Shown: positions 5,160 to 9,476 of the stretch, one piece after another | Layout: the number at the start of each line of letters is the position of its first letter | Position numbering within the stretch: the stretch's first letter is position 1 | Assembly: GCA_030593155.1 (NCBI GenBank) | Contig: JAUVHT010000023.1 | Location: 1-9,476 of the forward strand | Length of the DNA: 9,476 bases | DNA from: Candidatus Bathyarchaeota archaeon | GTDB taxonomy: Archaea > Thermoproteota > Bathyarchaeia > TCS64 | Direction: 5' to 3' | Made by a program: the position numbers and the translations under genes | The notes under the pieces: model-generated | Databases searched by the model: none | Seen by the model: only the letters and a program-made list of their open reading frames with translations | Told to the model about the DNA's origin: nothing

Positions 5160-6547
5160 TTCGGGACTAGGATCAGGGTGAGGTCGTTCACGTTGGTCCC
5201 TGTAGGGCCAGTAAATAATGCGTCGCCGAGTCTACTGAAAAATGTGTACGAGTCGTTATCGGCAAGGAGTTGGAGGGCATCCATGTTCATCGTTTCCGCC
5301 CGTTTCAGCGTCGACCCGTCCACGATGGCCCCCGCAGCATCCGTGGGACCATCGATGCCATCCGTGGCCAATGCCGCGACAACAACGTCAAACCCCGAGA
5401 CTTCAATTGAGGCGCTCAACGCCAGTTCCTGATTCCTCCCCCCGACTCCATTCCCGGTGACTGTAACGGTCGTTTCCCCCCCGGCTATCAATGCGGCCGG
5501 ACGCTTGACGGGAGTGTCCGCCGCAACTATCTCCTTTGCAATGTCAGCGAGAGCCATTCCCACCTCTTTCGCCTCTCCCTCAACACTCGTAGACCACAGA
5601 AGAGAGTGATAACCAAGTTCATCTGCCCGCCTCTGTGCTGCCTGGGCGGCGGTAAGATTGCTTCCTATCACGACGTTAATGACTCTGTTAAAGATCATAT
5701 CGCCTGCCTTGGGAGTCTCTTCGACTTCACCGCAGAGGCCCTTCTCTAGGTGTTGGCAAACGGATGGAGACGTCTCGTCCCAGATCCCTCGTTTTTTTAA
5801 CACACCTATGGCGTCTCCAAAGGTCGTATGGTCGGGGGAGGTCGGGCCTGATGCTATCGTGTCCAGGGGGTCTCCAACCACGTCGGAGAGGATAAGGCTC
5901 ATCACCGTAGCCGGGTGTGCACTCTTGGCCATCAATCCCCCCTTTATAGCCGAGAGATGTTTACGGACTGCGTTCAGCTCGTTGATGGTGGCGCCGCTCC
6001 GTAGCAGCCTCTCAGTTAGGCTCCTAATCTCACTCAAGGAGATGTTCCGAGCGGGGTAGGTCATGAGGGAAGACCCTCCACCGGATATCAGCACGATGAA
6101 GAGGTCGTCCTCACCCGCCCTCTCCATTAAAGTGAGCATCTCCTCCACCCCTCTGACGCTATCTTTCCCTGGGGTGGGGTGGGAGGCGCCGTTCAGCCTT
6201 ATCTTCTCGAGGTGGTAGTCCGACTCGGTTCCTTTCAGGACGTTCAAGATCCCCGTCGTCACCCTGTCCCCCAGCAGCTCTTCAATGGCCTCAGCCATCG
6301 ATCCCCCGGCCTTCCCTCCGCCTATGACGTAGACATTAGAATATCTGTCTAGATCCAGGGCAACCCCATCGATTCCGAGTTCACCATCGTCTATCACAAG
6401 ATTCCTTCTGATCGCCTCTCCCGGATCAACCGCCTCCACGGCTGTGCTCAGTATGTCCATGGCGTCTCTCCTGAGCTTCCGCAAAGAATAGGAGACCGCG
6501 TTTTCAAGAATGTTCTTCTCGTTGAGGAATAGCATCGAACTGGCCAC
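5156..6547 (-). CDS. Glycerate 2-kinase (GK-II, MOFRL-domain family)
   Basis: 463-residue enzyme that phosphorylates D-glycerate to 2-phosphoglycerate with ATP, feeding the lower glycolytic trunk (for example the non-phosphorylative Entner-Doudoroff branch in archaea). Domains: N-terminal DUF4147/GK-II domain (about 25-270) with VIGGGKAGGSM (74-84, K79 the likely catalytic lysine), GASHPTPG (120-127), LISGGGSSL (153-161) and LSDVVGDPLDTIASGPTSPD (220-239). The C-terminal MOFRL domain (about 350-460) has AGGETTVTVTGNGVGGRNQELAL (R371), ATDGIDGPTDAAGA and GPTGTNVNDL. Length and motifs are complete. The start is GTG 6547, which lies about 33 nt after a TATA-like box; ATG 6535, with GGTGG 8 nt upstream, is a real alternative that shortens the protein by four residues. 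The stop codon overlaps the Toprim TTG. Confidence 0.95.
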   Translation of the reverse strand: MASSMLFLNEKNILENAVSYSLRKLRRDAMDILSTAVEAVDPGEAIRRNLVIDDGELGIDGVALDLDRYSNVYVIGGGKAGGSMAEAIEELLGDRVTTGILNVLKGTESDYHLEKIRLNGASHPTPGKDSVRGVEEMLTLMERAGEDDLFIVLISGGGSSLMTYPARNISLSEIRSLTERLLRSGATINELNAVRKHLSAIKGGLMAKSAHPATVMSLILSDVVGDPLDTIASGPTSPDHTTFGDAIGVLKKRGIWDETSPSVCQHLEKGLCGEVEETPKAGDMIFNRVINVVIGSNLTAAQAAQRRADELGYHSLLWSTSVEGEAKEVGMALADIAKEIVAADTPVKRPAALIAGGETTVTVTGNGVGGRNQELALSASIEVSGFDVVVAALATDGIDGPTDAAGAIVDGSTLKRAETMNMDALQLLADNDSYTFFSRLGDALFTGPTGTNVNDLTLILVPN

Positions 6548-6575
6548 CCTGTCCTTCAGAAAATATGGAGGTCAA

Positions 6576-6589
6576 GAACAAAAGGTTTG
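6576..6589 (-). promoter_or_regulatory. Possible BRE/TATA of the glycerate kinase gene
   Basis: Minus strand AAACCTTTTGTTC. The BRE part AAACC is the same as ahead of the BlaI-like regulator, but the TATA part is poor. The box centre is about 33 nt from GTG 6547 (leaderless option) and 45 nt from ATG 6535 (short leader with GGTGG). Confidence 0.35.
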
Positions 6590-6660
6590 GCTAGAAAGTT
6601 TGTCAAACATAGTGTCATCTAAGGTTCACCATCGCTTGATGAAATCATTTGAATAAGGAT

Positions 6661-6687
6661 CGGGAAATAAGAGAGATGCTACTCTCT
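6661..6687 (-). terminator. Hairpin over the EF-2 stop codon with a following T-rich tract
   Basis: Perfect 6-bp arms AGAGAG / CTCTCT (plus-strand 6670-6675 and 6682-6687) around a 6-nt loop that contains the EF-2 TAG stop. On the minus strand it is followed by TTATTTCCC. It resembles a weak intrinsic terminator and is well placed between EF-2 and the glycerate kinase gene. Confidence 0.35.
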
Positions 6688-8886
6688 GACGATGTACCTG
6701 CTCGCAGGCGGTGGGCTAGGATCCATTCCCTTCCGGGTCCTCACCTTCTCAACTGTCTCAACCAGCAATGATGAAGGCAGGGGTGCCCAGTGGTCGAAGT
6801 TGCTCTGCCAGAAGGCGCTGCCCGATGTAGCGGCTCTCATCTCCTGGGAGAGTCCCAGGGTCTCGGATACGGGTATCATTCCTGTCACAGTGACTGCTGG
6901 GCCGGACTGCTCCACATTGTGGATGCTCCCCCTCTTCCTGCTCAGGAGCCCGGTGACGCTCCCTAGCTCATCGGGAGGAATTCTGACCTGGATCTTGTAG
7001 ATGGGCTCCAAGAGGGTCGGCTCCGCCGAGAGCAGCGCCGCAAAGATGGCCTGGCGGGCCGCAGGCATTATCTGGGCAGGCCCCCGGTGGACAGGGTCCT
7101 CGTGGAGCTGCACGTCCATTAGCTTGATGTGAACCCCCCTCACCCCCTCCCCGGCGTAGGGACCCGACTCTAGGGCCCACTGGAAGCCACCGGCTAGGTG
7201 CTGCAGCACCTCTCGGAGATGCTGGATGCCTGATGTGTGGTCTGTGAGGATGTTAACGTTAGCGTTGACATCCACGATCCTCCTAGAGTCCCTCGTTGAC
7301 CAGCCTGCCTTGTCACGGAGAATCTCCTCCCTCTGGCGGCGGGAGCTGAGCTCGCTGAGATCCCCGTTCCGGATGAGGTCGATGACAGCCGGCTCCAGGG
7401 GCTCAACGTCGAACCAGATCCTGTTGTGCTTGTTGGGGCTCTTACCCATGAAGGGTCCGACCTTGTTCTGGATCGTCTCCCTGTAGACTACGGTGGGCTC
7501 CGTGGCGGTCACGTCGAGCCTGTGATCCCTCTTCAGGTCCTTGATCGCGATCTCAAGGTGGAGTACACCCATCCCGGAGAGGAGGTACTCGCCTGTCTCC
7601 TGGTTGATGGTGGCCACGAGGTTCGGGTCCTGGATGGATAGCTTCTGCATTGCGTCTATGAGCCTCGGGAGGTCGGTGGGCCTCTTTGGCTCGACGGCGA
7701 CCGTCAGCACGGGGTCGGAGATGTACTTGATGGTCTCAAACCCTACGGCTCCCTCGTGATCCTCCAAGCTGACGATGGTCTCGCCGGCCCTCCCCTGCTC
7801 CAGTCCAAGGAGGGCGACTAGGTTCCCCGAGGGGATCTCGTCCACTATCTCCCTGTACTGGCCCATATATATGCAGACCTGCTGGATCTTGTACTGCCGG
7901 TTGGCTGTCAGCAGGTAGATGTCCTGACCCTTCCTGATGGTGCCCGAGAAGATGCGCCCGGTACTCACCACCCCCGCCTGGGGGTCGATGATGACGTTGG
8001 TGATGCAGATCACTAGGGGCCCGTCGTCGTCCAGGCTCACCATGGACTTCCCCATCTCGCTATCCAGATCTCCTTGCCAGATCTGCTCTAGCCTGAAGGG
8101 CTGAGCCTCTACCGGGTTGGGTAGATGGTTGATGGCCATCTCAAGGATTGCCTCGCTGAGGGGAAGGAGCTCCTGGAGTTTCTCGATTTCGCCGTTCTTG
8201 TAGAAATCGACTATGGCCTGGAATGATAGCCCCTTCTTCTGGAGCAATGGAAGCGTGAATCCCCACCTGTCCAGGGCGGAGCCGAAGGCCACCGTCCCGT
8301 TGGCGGCGTTCACTGTCCACTTGTTCCTCACCTCGTCGGAACCGTAGGTCTGGACGATAGTGTTGAACTGGTTGATGACCCTCAAGAGCTTCTTCTGGAC
8401 GGCTGCTGCGTCCATCTTGAGCTCCTTGATGAGCCTGTCGAACTTGTTGATGTACATGACAGGTTTGACCCGCTCGTCCAGGGCGACCTTGAGGCGGACC
8501 TCGGTCATGATCTGGAACTCCTCGACCGCGTCCACCAGCAGGATGCAGCCGTCCAGTGCCCTGAGGGCCCTGGTCACCTTCCCCGAGAAGTCCACGTGGC
8601 CCGGGGTGTCGATGAGGTTGATGACGTAAGGTTGCCCATCCGACTCATAAAGCAGGCTGATGTTCGCCGTCTTGATGGTGATGCCCCGCCTCTGCTCCTC
8701 TTCCAAGTAGTCGAGGGCCCGGGTCTCCCCCGCCCTATCGGGCGCCATCAGCCCGGCCATGGCGAGAAGGCTGTCGCTCATGGTGGTCTTGCCGTGGTCG
8801 ATATGGGCTATTATCCCAATATTCCTGATGTGCTCCTTTTCGTTCATCAGCTTCAGGATCTCGTTTGTCTGTTTGTACCGGGTCAT
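6679..8886 (-). CDS. Translation elongation factor 2 (aEF-2)
   Basis: 735-residue GTPase that moves tRNA-mRNA through the ribosome after peptide transfer; length is as usual for archaea (about 730-740). GTP-binding motifs: AHIDHGKTT (27-35), RRGITIKTANI (66-76), DTPGH (93-97) and NKFD (147-150). Domain II follows (about 290-390), then domain III with GMGVLHLEI (around 441), domain IV and a C-terminal domain V with FWQ-x-x-F-x-x-W. The diphthamide loop EDPVHRGPAQ is present, with His600 as the modification site. The usual Ala-Ile before this His is Pro-Val here, and the usual Glu of GMGELHLEI is Val441; both may be lineage variants. ATG 8886 has a weak AAAGGT site upstream and a TATA-like TTTAAATG about 55 nt away. 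It stands alone, with 131 nt to the next gene on its strand. Confidence 0.98.
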   Translation of the reverse strand: MTRYKQTNEILKLMNEKEHIRNIGIIAHIDHGKTTMSDSLLAMAGLMAPDRAGETRALDYLEEEQRRGITIKTANISLLYESDGQPYVINLIDTPGHVDFSGKVTRALRALDGCILLVDAVEEFQIMTEVRLKVALDERVKPVMYINKFDRLIKELKMDAAAVQKKLLRVINQFNTIVQTYGSDEVRNKWTVNAANGTVAFGSALDRWGFTLPLLQKKGLSFQAIVDFYKNGEIEKLQELLPLSEAILEMAINHLPNPVEAQPFRLEQIWQGDLDSEMGKSMVSLDDDGPLVICITNVIIDPQAGVVSTGRIFSGTIRKGQDIYLLTANRQYKIQQVCIYMGQYREIVDEIPSGNLVALLGLEQGRAGETIVSLEDHEGAVGFETIKYISDPVLTVAVEPKRPTDLPRLIDAMQKLSIQDPNLVATINQETGEYLLSGMGVLHLEIAIKDLKRDHRLDVTATEPTVVYRETIQNKVGPFMGKSPNKHNRIWFDVEPLEPAVIDLIRNGDLSELSSRRQREEILRDKAGWSTRDSRRIVDVNANVNILTDHTSGIQHLREVLQHLAGGFQWALESGPYAGEGVRGVHIKLMDVQLHEDPVHRGPAQIMPAARQAIFAALLSAEPTLLEPIYKIQVRIPPDELGSVTGLLSRKRGSIHNVEQSGPAVTVTGMIPVSETLGLSQEMRAATSGSAFWQSNFDHWAPLPSSLLVETVEKVRTRKGMDPSPPPASRYIVRE

Positions 8887-8937
8887 GTCGAGTCAAACCT
8901 TTAATTCTGATTACGCTATACTCACAAAACAGGGTCC

Positions 8938-8950
8938 ATTTAAACCTATT
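8938..8950 (-). promoter_or_regulatory. Probable BRE/TATA promoter of EF-2
   Basis: Minus strand AATAGGTTTAAAT, with TATA core TTTAAAT centred about 55 nt before the EF-2 ATG. This predicts a leader of about 30 nt that contains the weak Shine-Dalgarno AAAGGT. Confidence 0.45.
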
Positions 8951-9177
8951 TATGAATCTCATGTTGATAGAATATCAAGAACCATTCCCACATTCATGCA
9001 TGATATTTTTTGCTGATCCGAATTAACTTGCTCATAACTCGACAACATATCTATCGATATTTTCCTTGCATTAATGGACAAGAGATCTCGATTTCAAAGG
9101 CAGATAATTATAACTAATATTTTCCATTACAACTAAATGTGGGTTAAAAATGCATGGTTTGAACATCAAGATATTAA
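8951..9177. other. AT-rich intergenic stretch, no gene recognised
   Basis: Between the EF-2 promoter and the promoter-like box at 9178. Open frames here are short, AT-driven and without resemblance to anything. I looked for tRNA arms and C/D-box pairs and found none. Small dyads are visible, such as ATATC-TATC-GATAT (9047-9060) with the palindrome TATCGATA inside it, and ATATTTTCC occurs twice (around 9057 and 9116). Their meaning is unknown. Confidence 0.5.
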
Positions 9178-9186
9178 TTTTAAATA
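9178..9186 (+). promoter_or_regulatory. Possible TATA box of the right-edge plus-strand ORF
   Basis: TTTTAAATA, centred about 35 nt before the TTG at 9217, with an A/T-rich upstream flank. The predicted transcript start near 9208 would leave a leader of under 10 nt, like the other leaderless-looking genes in this window. Confidence 0.4.
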
Positions 9187-9216
9187 TGCTTAACGTTTTT
9201 ACATTATGCAAGGGGA

Positions 9217-9476
9217 TTGAGAACAACGACGCCGAGCACCATCGTTTTCGCAACGCTCCTCGTGTTTGCCATCCTTTGTGTTGGAGGACTATGTAACATC
9301 CCCAAGATCCAAAGTTTCCTAGAAAAACATCAAAGCATGCGCCCTTCTATTGTCGAGGGTGTTGCGCTGGAAGGCGATGTAGCCGGTTTCGAAAGCGTCG
9401 AGGAAAGCGTCGAACATCGTGAGGTCAGCGGCCGCGGAGAGTTCCCCGACGAGTCCGACGAGTCCCGCCTTGGTAG
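9217..9476 (+). CDS. Hypothetical membrane-anchored or exported protein, C-terminus cut by window edge
   Basis: Open for 86 codons from TTG 9217 to the right edge; product not recognised. The N-terminus has one Arg, a short polar part and a hydrophobic run STIVFATLLVFAILCVGGL (about 7-25), which looks like a signal peptide or membrane anchor. An acidic, low-complexity stretch follows with ESVEESVE (59-66) and DESDES (78-83). An in-frame TAA at 9181 sets the upstream limit, no ATG is available, and AGGGG lies only 1 nt before the TTG, so initiation would be leaderless rather than SD-driven. A TATA-like box lies at the right distance. Against it: a minus-strand frame covering 9319-9474 is also open with a coding-like composition, and only one of the two is likely real. 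Confidence 0.42.
   Translation, partial: MRTTTPSTIVFATLLVFAILCVGGLCNIPKIQSFLEKHQSMRPSIVEGVALEGDVAGFESVEESVEHREVSGRGEFPDESDESRLG
9319..9474 (-). CDS. Alternative: C-terminal end of a minus-strand protein entering from the right edge
   Basis: 51 sense codons then TAG at 9319-9321; the gene would begin beyond the window. The peptide contains GLVGLVGELSAAADL and MFDAFLDAFETGYIAF, which look like amphipathic helices, and its codons are rich in GAC, CTC, TTC and GCC as in the other genes here. I recognise no family, and the short remnant gives no motif. It lies antisense to the plus-strand ORF from 9217 and competes with it. The T-rich minus strand beyond the stop would suit a gene end. Confidence 0.35.
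   Translation of the reverse strand, partial: TKAGLVGLVGELSAAADLTMFDAFLDAFETGYIAFQRNTLDNRRAHALMFF

Noticed and set aside
8887..9216. tRNA, C/D-box RNA or CRISPR repeats in the long spacer
   Set aside because: No cloverleaf arms, no paired C and D boxes and no regularly spaced repeats were found.
9071..9253. Minus-strand ORF of 60 codons in the AT-rich spacer
   Set aside because: Composition follows the AT-rich DNA, with no promoter, ribosome site or family resemblance.

Overview
This window is archaeal chromosome. It carries a group II chaperonin (thermosome) subunit, an archaeal-type EF-2 with the HRGPAQ diphthamide loop, an archaeal small Toprim protein and a DUF1805 protein. Several starts have BRE/TATA-like boxes about 31-35 nt upstream, as in leaderless archaeal transcripts, and GTG/TTG starts are common. 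The EF-2 switch region (DFSGKVTRALRALDG) and the overall style suggest a TACK-side lineage such as Bathyarchaeia or a Thaumarchaeota relative. That placement is a low-confidence inference; the domain Archaea is secure.

Layout. At the left edge, on the minus strand, is a thermosome subunit cut by the window end (1-1241) with its own promoter and ribosome binding site. Upstream of it, also minus, is a fumarylacetoacetate hydrolase (FAH) family enzyme (1378-2352). It shares an 88-nt divergent promoter region with a plus-strand hotdog thioesterase (2441-2826) whose reading frame is broken near codon 35. The plus strand continues with a BlaI/MecI-like winged-helix regulator (2911-3324), a UPF0235/DUF167 (YggU) protein (3450-3674) and a metallo-beta-lactamase-fold hydrolase (3709-4350). 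The last gene converges on, and overlaps by 9 bp, a minus-strand group: glycerate 2-kinase (5156-6547), a small Toprim protein starting inside the kinase stop codon (4740-5159), and a DUF1805 protein (4342-4635). EF-2 (6679-8886) lies further upstream on the minus strand. The right end is about 330 nt of AT-rich intergenic DNA followed by an edge-truncated coding region. A plus-strand reading has a TATA box and an N-terminal membrane segment; a minus-strand reading is also open. The sequence alone does not settle which is real.

How the genes relate. Chaperonin and EF-2 are housekeeping protein-folding and translation genes with leadered promoters. Glycerate kinase makes 2-phosphoglycerate for central carbon metabolism and is tightly coupled to the Toprim gene. 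FAH and the thioesterase may act on related small acids or acyl-CoAs, but their substrates cannot be read from sequence. I saw no tRNA, rRNA, CRISPR array, transposase or defence system, and no clearly novel multi-gene system. The points most worth a second look are the thioesterase frame break, the strand conflict at the right edge, and the split between leaderless and leadered starts.
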